Of a stretch of DNA of 64,000 nt, positions 1 through 11,952 are shown piece by piece; within the stretch, counting starts at the first letter, position 1, and every line of letters starts with the position of its first letter. This DNA comes from Dendrophyllia cribrosa (Eukaryota > Cnidaria > Anthozoa > Scleractinia > Dendrophylliidae). The stretch lies in contig JAJLRJ010000008.1 of NCBI GenBank assembly GCA_024195265.1, positions 43,032,953-43,096,952 of the forward strand. The letters run 5' to 3'. Position numbers and translations under genes: made by a program. The notes beneath the pieces were generated by a model that was not told where the DNA came from, ran no database searches, and worked only from the letters and a program-made list of their open reading frames with translations.

Positions 1-483
1 GCGCAAAATCAAAGATATCTAAATACACCTAAGCAAGAAAAAGAATGCAACATCACACTGGTTGAACCCTTCAAGGAGAAGTTGCCCACTGTTGATGAGG
101 TCTCTACCACTGACGAAGTCATTGCAACCATCCTTGGTGTAAGCAATATCAGCAAATACAGATCATGTTGTTCTTGTGCCAAAAGGGTGACCGTCAAAGG
201 AAACCTGGCATTTTGTCAAAATTGCAAAATGTCGCAAAAGTCAAGTGCTTGTCGTATACAATGGAGCCTAAGAATATACATTGAAAATGCCAAAAAGCCA
301 TCACAAAAGCTGCATCTGTATGTCTAAACTGACACTGCAACAAAGCTGTTAACCATATGTGATTTAGAGGAAACATCATCCGAAGATGAAATCACTGAAG
401 CTCTCTTGCAGCTCGATACTGTGAAACTTTACTACGATAGCCAATCTCACAAACTCATTGACATAGAAAAAATTGACATTTAG
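1..483 (+). pseudogene. Zinc-ribbon / OB-fold-like ORF fragment, cut by the window edge and broken by a stop
   Basis: Frame 1 is open from the first base to a TAA at 325-327 and then stays open in the same frame to a TAG at 481-483. About 108 residues precede the first stop and 51 follow it. The centre has two cysteine pairs (CCSC, then CQNC) followed by a QKSSAC-like stretch, which resembles the C-terminal zinc ribbon of RPA70-like single-strand DNA-binding proteins. Similar stand-alone copies occur as repeats in invertebrate genomes, often linked to mobile elements; that link is inference. The part after the stop is acidic and still protein-like (SSEDEITEALLQLD), so the stop looks recent. 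No start codon is visible because the gene begins outside the window. An unrelated zinc-ribbon protein is possible. Confidence 0.5.
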
Positions 484-780
484 CATGCATTGCTATTTTC
501 AATGCACTATGTAAGCTGACTGAATTCGTCAAGCAGCTTTCATGCACGTGTCAGCAGTTTTGCTCATTACTTGAATTTGGCATTTAACACACTTCACACC
601 GAAAAGAAACTGCCCTAGACTCCCACATTACAATTACTACATAGCATATAATACCATATTTCATTACCAGACTACCTTGAGAAACAGGCCATGCGACAAC
701 TTCTTTTCCCCTTCCGCACGTGTTTCGCTACACCAACTCAGTTTCACCAAGCCTAAACATGCTCGCTTACAGGTTTTTCC
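484..780. other. Spacer without recognised features
   Basis: No open frame, tandem repeat or inverted repeat stands out here. It separates the zinc-ribbon fragment from the LINE remnant. Confidence 0.4.
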
Positions 781-799
781 CTAAAGTCGACGAACGCAA

Positions 800-1225
800 T
801 CCAATTATCTGTGATTACTACTAGTTATGAATTTAAATACGCACACCAATTCCATTCCTGACACCAGACACCGTGACCTATTGCGCTTGCCTCTACCTAA
901 AACTGCCAAATACCAGGGCAGTTTTAGACTCAATGGCGCGCGGGCATTCAATGCCTTGCCCCCTAAAATACGAAATGCAATTGACCTCAAGGAATTTAAG
1001 ATCTTGGCGAAATTCCATCTTAAGCACTCTATGTTAATACCTTAGCTTTGTGTATATTTCATATTTATTCATTTCTATTTCAGTTCCGTAAATTTGAAAG
1101 TACCGTATTATCTAGTATTAGTTGTTTAAATTGTTAATTTAGTCAGGGCTCTGTTTAAACTAGCTGTGTATGCTAAATCAGATGCTCCTGAATAAATATT
1201 CAACAAAATAAATAAACATCTATTG
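800..1225 (+). mobile_element. 3' end of a LINE-like non-LTR retrotransposon (reverse transcriptase C-terminus plus tail)
   Basis: A frame ending at 1045 encodes about 72 residues with the usual end of invertebrate LINE polymerase proteins: RHRDLLRLPLPKTAKYQGSF, then GARAFNALPPKIRN, then a FKILAKFHLK-like end. The catalytic part of the reverse transcriptase is missing, so this is a 5'-truncated copy. After the stop comes an AT-rich 3' region with AATAAATA-type sequence at 1190-1215, as expected of a retrotransposon tail. Low-level similarity to unrelated proteins cannot be ruled out without a search, but the pattern is familiar. Confidence 0.6.
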
Positions 1226-2474
1226 CATTGCGCGACACAAGGGGAACCACACAAAAATAAAAACTGCAATAAAAAACATTGTGCCCCATGCATTTGAAGA
1301 CCACCATGGCTGCGATGAAACCTGTTGTGGGCACGGAAAGCCTTGTACACTTCATAATCCGCACGGACTTTTAATATACAGAAACCATCGTGCGCGTTCG
1401 TTGAAATAATTCGGGACTAATTTAAACTAGCACTAATCACAGATTATGGAGACGCGTTCCAAGGAATTTCCGGCGGAAATGAGCCCCTGAAAAAAGCAAT
1501 AGGGGCGGCCATTTGGAAGACCGTCTACCAAAAAATCTCAAATTTTACTGCACATAAACCACAGGACAATCAACACGAAATTAGGATTGCGTTCTTTGAA
1601 CGCGATAACTGGAATTGAAATGTGAAGGTTGAAATATATACCACCCGCTTTTTAAAATTTATTGAAAATTTGGAAGTATCAAAATAAACAAAACTTACCA
1701 GAATTCTTTCATATTGACTGACGAACAGCGCTGTGTTGTTGGCCACGTGTGTTCGCAACACCAGCTCAAAATTGTTGTTTTTTGTTACTACTGGAATTTT
1801 CACGGTCTGTAAAACAAAAATTATTTACTTTATTTGAAGGGATGTCATTCATTGTTGAAAATTTGCAAAATAAAGAAGCTCACAAACGAAAAAACAATTT
1901 TCTTGCACGCTTATCACGACTGTACAAACTCGCGATTTGCGAGCAAAGCGAAACATTCTTGCGAGGAAATAAAAAACTGACCTTATTTCCCTACTTTTGA
2001 CATATCCCCTGCAGATGTAATCGGACTTGTTCTAAAACTAACTGTTTTTTTTTAGTAAAAAGCTCGCAATAGCGGCGAATAAAACAAATATTAACGGAGC
2101 TTTTTCTTCTCCTGAAAAAAAGTAACTTGTTTGTCGCTCTTCCACAGCTGAATGAAAATATGTTTTTGAACGAGGGCGCCATGCCATCCTCGCGGGTTTT
2201 TGTACCACGTGGTCTAAATTATGTTCTCTGATTGGCTCATTGTATTGCACGGGCCGTTCCTCCGGCCAGGAGTGGCGGGAACGATTGGTGGCAACTCGCG
2301 TCATTTGCTAACCTATCCCACAATGCAACGCGAATGAAAGATATATACAAAATTTGTCTCATCACGTGATCTCGCATTTTCAAGGCTTGAAGTCTGTGGG
2401 TCCTCTTTTCTCAGGATTTGTAATGTCAAGTAAACTTCTCTTGCAACCAACAGATACATGCTTTCAAAGATTTG
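1226..2474. other. Gene-poor spacer, no supported features
   Basis: Only short frames on both strands, none with a recognisable domain or splice context. Some GC-richer stretches (around 1440-1520 and 2170-2300) look like decayed repeat sequence, but no clean ends were found. Confidence 0.35.
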
Positions 2475-2705
2475 TTCATTGGATGACCCCTTTTAGGGGA
2501 GGGGGGGGGGGGGGGGGGGGGGGGGGAGAGACATTGGTACCGCCTAGGGTACTAAAATCTAAAATGACCACCGTTAGAATTATCGCGGTACCTTTTACGG
2601 TATACAGAATATGACATGTGTTGTTTTGAAATTGGTGCCTCTTAGGGGTAAAAATTCTTTTGAGCCACGCCCATCGAACGAGATTCTGGTACCTTTTAGG
2701 GTGTT
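2475..2705. repeat. Cluster of degenerate GGTACCTTTTAGGG motifs around a poly-G tract
   Basis: Five related motifs occur in about 230 bp: CCCCTTTTAGGGG, GGTACCGCCTAGGGTAC, GGTACCTTTTACGG, GGTGCCTCTTAGGGG and GGTACCTTTTAGGG. A run of 26 G lies at 2501-2526. It may be the internal repeat of a short mobile element; ends were not resolved. Confidence 0.35.
2501..2526. repeat. Poly-G tract (26 G)
   Basis: Uninterrupted G run. One of nine long G or C runs in the window. Confidence 0.9.
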
Positions 2706-3126
2706 TTTCGAAAATTTCTGACGAGCACCTCCGTAATTTTTATATGTGAACCCCAAATCCAGCTCCCATGTAGATTCAGTATAAGATGTGCTGTTTAGTG
2801 TGTACTGTAGTTCTAGTAATTCAAGCCAGGCTCACAGAGGTCCACTGTAAACGGCAGTACACTGTACTGCACACAATATTTAATAAGAACCTAATTAAGA
2901 ACCTAAACAGCCTGATTTCCCACTAAACACCGTATATAAGAACCTATTCAGGCTGACTTGTACAAATGCAGGTTCTTTAAAAATTTTATTAAATGTACCG
3001 TAATAATCAATTGCAAATGAAGCCTATAAAGTGTAACTTCTTCAATTAAAGGACACTTAAAACAAAAATACTGATCTCAATAATAAGGATAAAAATATTA
3101 TCAGCATTTTCTAAGGCTTAAATAAG

Positions 3127-3133
3127 GTTTATT
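3127..3133 (-). terminator. Candidate poly(A) signal for TANGO2
   Basis: AATAAA on the minus strand about 185 bases after the TANGO2 stop. The position is plausible, but AT-rich flanks make chance matches common. Confidence 0.35.
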
Positions 3134-3316
3134 TTTCCTTTGTTCTTCTTGTTCTTGTTCATTTTTAACTGAAAGTTAAAAGTTAAGAATCTCATTAAAT
3201 CTGCTTTTAATCCTTAAATTTTGAATGAGTTCTTCATAAATCTCTTATTTTAAATAAAATATAATGCAACATTAGTTTCATTAAAAGACGATTTTGAAAA
3301 CATTTTCAAAAAATGT

Positions 3317-6300
3317 TCATTGTTTTACAGCGACCTTTTCTGCTGGTTCCTCCAGTGATCTGGTGCCATTTCGTCGCTTCTTTGCATGCTTTTGTGCATG
3401 CAGTTGTTCATCTTCTGTGGTGCTCTTTTCCATTGATCCATTTTTCAGATTCTCCTTAGCTGACACTGTCACATGTACTATAGCATCATCAGTGCAGTCC
3501 TGGATGTCAAACTCGTGGGTACTCAGTCTCCACTCAGCCTTATCTGGGTCTGTAGCATTATCCTCCATGGTTCGCTCCACATATGTCACATGTCCACTAG
3601 CGTCTACTAACACCACTGTGTTTGTTCTGTAATTTACAACATGATGAATATTTTACTTCACACATCTCAATTCTTTTGTGCTTTATTGTTTTAGGAACAG
3701 TCCCCCAAAAACCATGCCATTTTTTTATAACCACTCCCCATAAATATAATCCCTTTTTAGACAGTTGATAAAATGAACCAGTGCAAAATATTTGAACACA
3801 GTGTGAACAAAATTTCACCAAAATTCCAAACAGACCATATTTGTATTCTTGGTAATGAACTGGAACTAGCTTGCAGTCAAGGCTCATGTGGGGAAATCTT
3901 TTGACAATTGAAAGATAGTTCCAATTCAATACCGAGAATATGAATATTGAACCATTACACATACTTGTTTTTAATATGATTCAGTTTCATTTGAGTACGG
4001 TCTATGTACTGAGCCTCCATGAATTAATATTGCAAGCTACTAGTTCCAATTATTATTTACAGGAAACACTGCGAATACGAATATTGAATATTGAACTACT
4101 ACATATATTTGTTTTTAATACAATTCTGTTTCATTTCAGTATGGTCTACGTACTGAGCCTCCATTGCAAGCTAGTTCAATTCTATACCAATAATATGACT
4201 GGTATTGTCTATTGAACCACTACATATATTTGTTTTTAATACAATTCTGTTTCATTTCAACACGGTCTACATACATACATACATACATACATACTTTATT
4301 TGATAAGTAGGTTGGATAAAAAGGCAGCCAAAGGGCTGATGTGGACCTACTATACTAAAAAGTAAGAATTACATTTATAAAAATTACATTTATAAAATTA
4401 GAACTAGTAAATATATGTAGACCTACTATATAATACTAAAAAGTAAGAATTACATAATTTATAAAATTAAAACTAGTATATACAAATAAGTCAGAGTCTA
4501 CCTTGTTCCGTATCTCTGTTCTTTATAATTGACAAAGATCGCTCGACCTGCATTGACTGCATTCATGTTACCACCTTCATCTTGAGGACCAATAAAACTC
4601 TTGTCATCACCACAGGTGAAAGATCTGCAATTCAACAAAAAAAGAAATGCTCTGTAAAAAAGTGTTTTGGGTTTATCAGGTTTAGTTTTGCTGCTAGTTG
4701 TCACAACAAAGATTAGACATGATCAGGTAAGGATAATTAGGAGATAATGGCACCTAGAACTGCATAATATTGTTAAGATCCAAAATTTCATTTTGTAAAT
4801 CATTTTGTAAAACAAATTAATGGCACCATGCTAACATGCTAAAGTACTACTAGCCTGCGTAGCAAGCGTTCCCGTACGAACGAATTTTTCCGAATTCTGG
4901 CCGCGCGAAAATTGGGGCGAGAGCAAAAAATCCGAGGGCGAAAGTTGGGAACGAGAGCGAAAAAAGGGAGGGAGGGGTTAGGGGTTAGGGGTTAGCTAAA
5001 CCTCAAGTGTCAGTAACAGAGTAACAGTAAGGGACAGTGTGTTAATGTCCAGAGGCTATTGCCGCAGATGACCATGTCATTATAAGTATCAGTAACAGAG
5101 TAACAGTAAGGGACAGTGTGTTAATATCCAGAGGCTATTGCAGCATGTGACCATGTCATTACAAGTGACGGTAACAGAGTTACAGTAAGGGACAGTGTGT
5201 TAATATCCAGAGGCTATTGCAGCATGTGACCATGTCATTACAAGTGACGGTAACAGAGTAACAGTAAGGGACAGTGTGTTAATATCCAGAGGCTATTGCC
5301 GCATGTGACCATGTCATTACAAGTGTCAGTAACAGAGTAACAGTAAGGGATAGTGTGTTAATATCCAGAGTCTATTGCCGCATGTAACCATGTCATTACA
5401 AGTGTCAGTAACAGAGTAACAGTAAGGGACAGTGTGTTAATATCCAGAGGCTATTGGTGCATGTGACCATGTCATTACAAGTGACGGTAACAGAGTAACA
5501 GTAAGGGACAGAATGTTAATATCCAGAGTCTATTGCCGCATGTAACCATGTCATTACAAGTGTCAGTAACAGAGTAACAGTAAGGAAACAGTGTGTTAAT
5601 ATCCAGAGGCTATTGCCGCATGTGACCATGTCATTACAAGTGACGGTAACAGAGTAACAGTAAGGGACAGTGTGTTAATATCCAGAGGCTATTGCCGCAT
5701 GTAACCATGTCATTACAAGTGTCAGTAACAGAGTAACAGTAAGGGACAGTGTGTTAATATCCAGAGCCTATTGCCGCATGTGACCACCTCATTACAAGTG
5801 TCAGTAACAAAGTAACAGTAAGGGACAGTGTTAATATCCAGAGGTTATTTCCGCATGTGACCATGTCATTACAAGTGTCAGTAACAGAGTAACAGTAAGG
5901 GACAGTGTGTTAATATCCAGAGGCTATTGTAGCATTTGACCATGTCATTACAAGTGCCGGTAACAGAGTTACAGTAAGGGACAGTGTGTTAATATCCAGA
6001 GGCTATTGCCGCACGTGACCATGTCATTACAAGTGTCAGTAACAGACTAACAGTAAGGGACAGTGTTAATATCCAGAGGCTATTGCCGCATGTGACCATG
6101 TCATAACAAGTGTCAGTAACAGAGTAACAGTAAGGGACAGTGTGTTAATGTCCAGAGGCTATTGCCGCATATGACGATGTCATTACAAGTGTCAGTAACA
6201 GAGTAACAGTAGGGGACAGTGTTAATATCCAGAGGTTACTGCCACATGTGATCATGTCATTACAAGTGTCAGTAACAGAGTAACAGTAAGGGACAGTGTG

Positions 6301-9300
6301 TTAATGTCCAGAGGCTATTGCTTCAGATGACCATGTCATTATAAGTATGAGTAACAGTAAGGGACAGTGTGTTAATATCCAGAGGGTATTGCCCCAGATG
6401 ACCATGCCATTACAAGTGCCGCTAACAGAGTAACAGTAAGGGACAGTGTGTTAATATCCAGAGGTTATTGCCACATGTAACAATGTCATTACAAGTGTCG
6501 CTAACAGAGTAACAGTAAGGGACAGTGTGTTAATATCCAGAGGTTATTGCCACATGTAACAATGTCATTACAAGTGTCAGTAACAGAGTAACAGTAAGGG
6601 ACAGTGTGTTAATATCCAGAGGCTATTGCCGCATGTGACCATGCCATTACTAGTCTCAGTAACAGAGTAATAGTAAGGGACAGTGTTAATATGCAGAGGC
6701 TATTGCCGCATGTGACCATGCCATTACAAGTGTCAGTAACAGAGTAACAGTAAGGGATAGTGTTAATATCCAGAGGCTATTGCTGCATGCGACCATATCA
6801 TTACAGGTGTCAGTAACAGAGTAAGAGTAAGGTAGAGTGTGTTAATATCCAGAGGCTATTGATGCATGTGACCATGTCATTACTAGTCTCAGTAACAGAG
6901 TAATAGTAAAGGAAAGTGTTAATATCCAGAGGCTATTGCCGCATGTGACCATGTCATAACAAGTGTCAGTAACAGAGTAACAGTAAGGGACAGTGTATTA
7001 ATGTCCAGAGGCTATTGCCGCATATGATGATGTCATTACAAGTGTCAGTAACAGAGTAACAGTAGGGGACAGTGTTAATATCCAGAGGTTACTGCCGCAT
7101 GTGATCATGTCATTACAAGTGTCAGTAACAGAGTAACAGTAAGGGACAGTGTGTTAATGTCCAGAGGCTATTGCCCCAGATGACCATGTCATTATAAGTA
7201 TGAGTAACAGAGTAACAGTAAGGGACAGTGTGTTAATATCCAGAGGCTATTGCAGCATGTGACCATGTCATTACAAGTGCGGGTAACAGAGTTACAGTAA
7301 GGGACAGTGTGTTAATATCCATAGGCTATTGCCGCATGTGACCATGTGATTACAACTGTCAGTAACAGAGTAACAGTAAGGGACAGTGTGTTAATATCCA
7401 GGGGCTATTGCCGCATGTGACCATGTCATTACAAGTGCCGGTAACAGAGTAACAGTAAGGGACAGTGTGTTAATGTCCAGAGGCTATTACTGCATGCGAC
7501 CATGTCATTACAAGTGTCAGTAACAGAGTAACAGTAAGGGACAGTGTGTTAATATCCAGAGGTTATTGCCGCATGTGACCATGTTATTACAAGTTTCAGT
7601 AACAGAGTAACGGTAAGGGACAGTGTGTTAATATCCAGAGGCTATTGCCACATGTGACCATGTCATTACAAGTGCCGGTAACAGAGTAACAGTAAGGGAC
7701 AGTGTGTTAACATCCAGAGGCTATTGCCACATGTGACCATGTCATTACAAGTGCCGGTAACAGAGTAACAGTAAGGGACAGTGTGTTAATATCCAGAGGC
7801 TATTGCCGCATGTGACCATGTCATTACAAGTGCCGGTAACAGAGTAACAGTAAGGGACAGTGTGTTAACATCCAGAGGCTATTGCCACATGTGACCATGT
7901 CATTACAAGTGCCGGTAACAGAGTAACAGTAAGGGACAGTGTGTTAATATCCAGAGGCTATTGCCGCATGTGACCATGTCATTACAAGTGCCGGTAACAG
8001 AGTAACAGTAAGGGACAGTGTGTTAATATCCAGAGGCTATTGCCACATGTGACCATGTCATTACAAGTGTCGGTAAACAGAGTAACAGTAAGGGACACTG
8101 TGTTAATAACCAGAGGTTATTGGATGTGACCATGTCATTACAACTGTCAGTAACAGATTGTCTGACCTACAATCTTGGAGAGAACTTGTTGAGGTAGTAA
8201 TCTACACTAGCAAGAGAAGTCTAATGTCAGTCTAATGTCTTGTCAAAAAACACATTTATTAAAGCCCCCCCCCCCCCCCCCCTCCCTCCATTCAAATTAT
8301 GTTGCTTTAGAAGGGTTCCTAAGAGACCAGCGATGGTTTTTGAGTATGTACAACATTGTTTTGTGGGGGGTATGGGAAGGTAGATATGATAATTTCTTTT
8401 CAATGCTAAGGAATGCTCACAATAAAATTTATTTGTGTGTTAAAGTGTCTCAACAGTTTTGTCAGAGATTGCAGCTAGTTATCACTACTACAGAGATGCC
8501 AACCTCTGGAGATTAAAAATAGGGAGTTTTTTCTGGGGGTGAAACTTCTCGAAATTTATCAACCCACCCAACTCCTCCCTCTTCCCCCCCCCCCCCCCCC
8601 CCCCCCCCCGCCCCACCCCCACCCCCACCCCCACCCCGAGGTGTGAATCGAGCGACATAGTCGCGAGCATCAAGGGGGGTCCGGAAAAGTTTTTTGGTGT
8701 TACCCTATGAAGGTACCATTTTCTGCATTCCTGAGACCCAAACAGTGTTTGTGAAGTTAAGATATGATGAAAAGCCGCATTTTTTGGATTTTGGGAATAT
8801 TTGGGTTAAAATCTTAGCCTATTGTAGAGAAAAGATCCAAAGTCGCTTTTATCCGGGAGATTTGGTGACCCGTACGGGAGACCGGGAGATTCGTTCTGTA
8901 TCCGGGAGAGTTGGTATAAGTGCTACTATGCTTTATTTAGCTCAGCAGCCATACATGCTTGGAAATATTTTATTCCCCTCAAAGCAAAAATGTCTAATTC
9001 CTAAGTCTTGTCTACTTTTCATCACAGACTTCATCAGAATATGGGGTGTATGGATGCATCCAATTATTTTTATTGGGCTCACATGCAGGGTTGTCCACAT
9101 TATGCCAGCATAACTGATTTTGATCATAAGAGTTAAGCAAAAACTCCAGCATTATGCCAGAATAGAAAAATATCTAGCCTGCTGTTAGAGGAATCTGGGC
9201 GCTAGTTACCTCACTCCTGGGGGGAGGGGGGACTCTCTAAGCTATATGGGTATGTGCCACTATGAAGGGCATCGTCTTGTAGGATTTTTAAGTTTTATGT

Positions 9301-11952
9301 TAGGTTACTGTTAGAGCATTGAGACTTTGTAAAATGCTCTAAATTTATATTTATTTATTTATTTATTTATTGTTTTCAAGCAGTTTAGTCTGGGATAGGA
9401 AAAAGAAAGCAGCGCATGTTGGTGTAGAATAAGGTATCATTTGCAGGAAACTGATCAGTGGTATGAGGAATTAAGCCTAGAATAGGAATTAAAACTTGGG
9501 AGAGAAAGAAAATGTGACATTGTAAGATATTGTTTTCGTAATTATATATTTGACTGTAGTAATAGTAATACAGTTCTAAAAATAGCATGTCTGGGATAGG
9601 GTAGTGAATTTCAGTGTCTTAAGTCTAGTATAGGGTTGCAAAATCAGCTGAACATGTTCTGGTATAGGGTAAGGGTTTCATAGTCCCAGCGGCACACCTC
9701 CAACCAAAAATATACAGAGGACCCCCTCCCGAGGCCTGACTAGTGGGCAGGGTACAGTCGTATTGAGAAGTGTGCATCATTTGCATGTCAACAATGTGGA
9801 CTCTACCCTTGCTTGATATTATTGAGTGTGTTTTTCTTCATTATTGTGAATGATAACCAAACCACAGTGATGGAAGATTGCCTTGAAGGGATAACTACTT
9901 TTAAGTCTTATGTATGTACTAAGCATAACGTACTAAGCATAATAATGCCTTTTGAGCATAAAATTAATTACAGTCATGTGACATTTTTTGAGCATCCAGC
10001 ATAAGTATAAGAGTGAAAACTTTGAGCATAAATGTGGACCGCCCTACTCGTGTGCATCATGTGGACCGCCCTACTCATGTGCATCATGTGGACAGCCCTA
10101 CTCGTGTGCATCATGTGGACCGCCCTACTCGTGTGCATCATGTGGACAGCCCTACTCGTGTGCATCATGTGGACAGCCCTACTCGTGTGCATCATGTGGA
10201 CCGCCCTACTCGTGTGCATCATGTGGACAGCCCTACTCGTGTGCATCATGTGTACAGCCCTACTCGTGTGTAGTTTCATGTGCTCAGTGGATGTGAGAAT
10301 TTGCAAGGTTTCCCAGCATTTGCATACATCGCTGTTGTAATGAAATGTAATTTGGTTTAGTTATATTGTGGTTAATTATATTTAATATTTATTATTTTTT
10401 TTATTTTACTTTATTATATATTTTTTGATACTTGTATATTGTATGTATTTTATTCTTGTATTACCAATAAAAAAATGTTAAAAAAAACCCACCTGTCACG
10501 CACACTTAGCAGTTCAATCAGCTGATCAGTAAGTTCCTGTTTAGTGTAAGTTTCTTTTAATATGCCAGCAAATCTTTCTCTTCCATAAACCATCTTGGGC
10601 CAGGAACAGTTCAGCACTTTATTTGACAAGACATGAATTCCAGGGTTCAATGTCTTGATGACTTTCTGTTCAATGTTACAATACCATCCCACACTGGACT
10701 CTCCAGTCAGAGATAATTTTCCCACCAACAAATTAAACCCATTGTATTTGTCAGCTTTGCTACTGACATTTGCAAGGTAATTCTGTACATTACCATCTCC
10801 TTCTAAAAAATCTGGCACGAGATGTCCTCTTCCGGTTGCATTAGGATCTTTGAATTTTGGTGCCTGTCTGTAGTTTGTGATGGAGGCAAATTTTCCATCT
10901 TTGTTCATCCCAAGCCATGTGCCACCTTCTTTACCTGGCTCCAGATCCATCCCTGTACAAAATACCATAGTGCATGTCATCCTGCATTTCTCCACTAATA
11001 TAAAGGTGAGGTTTAAGAAAAATCGTTTGCACATCCCTGTCACTTTAAATCTGCAGTACCCTCCCCTGGGGAAATGATATCCTACATCATCTTCAATGAA
11101 ATATAAAAATAAAATTTTAACAATATTTTTGTTTATGAATTTTATCAGTTCAGTGCAGTATTTGATAACCATTTGATTCCTGGATTATAACCAAAAAGCC
11201 ACAATAATATAGCCACAAATGGATTTCTTTAAATCATTTCTTTGACTGTCATTATTTCTTTCAAAAAAGCTTTAAACTCTCCAAAACATGGTTTATACAA
11301 TATAAGGGAGCCTAATTCTATTTTTCCAACGCATCACAGATTTCTGCGATGATCGGCAATTTTCCCCCACATATCAGCAAAATGTGGGACAGTTAAATTG
11401 AGAAACAGCAAAATACCTGATCATCACCAAGACTTGTTAATTTCAACTTCAGTTCGATAATAAAACTTTTCTGCTTTTTAATAGTACCAACAGACCTATG
11501 CATGTCCTAAAGTAACTAAAAAATGGAACTGCATACTTTGTAAACAAACCAAGATGTGACATTTTCAGTTAACCACGGTCCAGTCAAATGAGAGAAATTT
11601 ACAAAAGTTAAGCAAAGTACTTAAAAGATGGCGTCGGTGGAGCCCAGGCCACTAACAGTTTAAGTCAAAAGTCCCGACTCCCGGGACTCGACGAATCATC
11701 AAAAGTCTCTACCACAGGCAGACTTGTTATGTCAAATCCCCCACCTACACCCGGCCTCCCCCCCTGCGGCTTAACATTGATAGGTGCATAAATTATTGAC
11801 AATTTTCTACCTGCAATTATGTTGGGATTTTTGTCCCAAAACTTGGCACTTGCAGTTGGTCTGTAATAAAATTCATCCCTGTTTGATGCAATGATAAGGC
11901 GATATCCATCAGGACTTGGATTATTACAGAAATACAAAAACAAGATGCACAT
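3317..11952 (-). CDS. TANGO2: TANGO2 homologue (transport and Golgi organisation 2), four coding exons
   Basis: Coding exons on the minus strand are 11952-11811, 10952-10493, 4624-4502 and 3626-3317. All junctions are GT-AG, the phases join without a break, and the sum is 1035 bp (344 residues plus stop). The protein starts MC, with Cys2 where the family has its proposed N-terminal nucleophile, and the name-giving NRDE motif is at residues 24-27 (ASNRDEFYYRP). GGTWLG, NYR and a RYGTRTNTVVLVD stretch near the C-terminus also match TANGO2. The family helps keep Golgi/ER organisation and lipid, CoA and haem homeostasis; its exact reaction is unsettled. The human protein is about 276 residues. 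The extra length here is mainly a hydrophilic C-terminal tail of about 60 residues containing HAKKRRNG. A noncoding first exon probably ends at a donor near 12453. Introns carry large tandem repeats. Confidence 0.9.
3940..4260. repeat. Degenerate tandem repeat, about three copies of a 120-150 bp unit
   Basis: Blocks starting near 3943, 4091 and 4213 share ACATATATTTGTTTTTAATA followed by TTTCATTT and GGTCTAYGTACTGAGCCTCC. It lies in the last TANGO2 intron. Confidence 0.6.
4268..4495 (-). mobile_element. Retroelement 3' tail in antisense, with CATA microsatellite
   Basis: A (CATA)n run at 4268-4295 is followed by CTTTATTTGATAAG. Read on the minus strand this is an AATAAAG-type end with a TATG tail, as also seen at 33571 and 53440. 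Two copies of a GACCTACTATA..CTAAAAAGTAAGAATTACAT block follow, up to the exon boundary at 4502. Confidence 0.45.
4974..4996 (+). repeat. Three TTAGGGG-like units next to the 79-bp array
   Basis: GGGGTTAGGGGTTAGGGG directly precedes the minisatellite. Too short to count as an interstitial telomere tract. Confidence 0.5.
5011..8157. repeat. 79-bp minisatellite, about 40 copies, in a TANGO2 intron
   Basis: The unit starts CAGTAACAGAGTAACAGTAA and runs through GGGACAGTGTGTTAATATCC and AGAGGCTATTGCCGCATGTG to CATGTCATTACAAGTGT. The first two unit starts are 5011 and 5090, giving a 79-base period. A recurrent variant lacks one GT (77 bases). Units differ at a few diagnostic positions, so longer-range duplications can be followed: a multi-unit block near 6060-6370 recurs near 6910-7215, and near 7660-8040 two unit types alternate. 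It lies in the large intron between TANGO2 coding exons 2 and 3 and contains no open frame of note. Confidence 0.95.
8265..8282. repeat. Poly-C tract (18 C)
   Basis: Uninterrupted C run just after the 79-bp array. Confidence 0.9.
8584..8637. repeat. Poly-C tract followed by CCCCCA repeats
   Basis: 26 C, then CCCC separated by single A or G, five times. The minus strand meets the simple G-quadruplex pattern. Confidence 0.85.
9205..9705 (-). mobile_element. Dispersed repeat; second copy at 39722-40055 in opposite orientation
   Basis: Shared blocks include GGGTATGTGCC near the C/G-rich end, TCTGGGATAGG, and CAGCTGAACATG..CTGGTATAGGGTAAGG followed by GTCCCAGCGGCA. The two copies are diverged and inverted relative to each other. 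Ends look like G/C-rich short inverted repeats, so a nonautonomous DNA element is likely. Confidence 0.5.
10033..10275. repeat. 27-bp tandem array, nine copies
   Basis: Unit TGTGGACCGCCCTACTCGTG followed by TGCATCA, starting at 10033, 10060, 10087 and so on to 10249 (last copy imperfect). Units vary mainly at one base (ACCGCC or ACAGCC). Since 27 is a multiple of three and the unit has no stops in several frames, long frames exist on both strands; one plus frame reads CGPPYSCAS repeats. It lies in the TANGO2 intron downstream of coding exon 2, with no splice or start context, so I treat it as noncoding. Confidence 0.95.

Noticed and set aside
4974..4996. Interstitial telomere
   Set aside because: Only three units and of TTAGGGG type; too short.
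5011..8157. CRISPR array
   Set aside because: Units are contiguous with no unique spacers and the DNA is clearly animal-like; it is a minisatellite.
8694..9113. 139-residue plus-strand protein
   Set aside because: No recognisable domain, and the region shares the look of decayed repeat DNA (repeated CCGGGAGA words); left unannotated.
10013..10340. Small repetitive secreted or cysteine-rich protein
   Set aside because: Open frames exist on three or more frames at once because the unit is 27 bp; no signal peptide or gene context.
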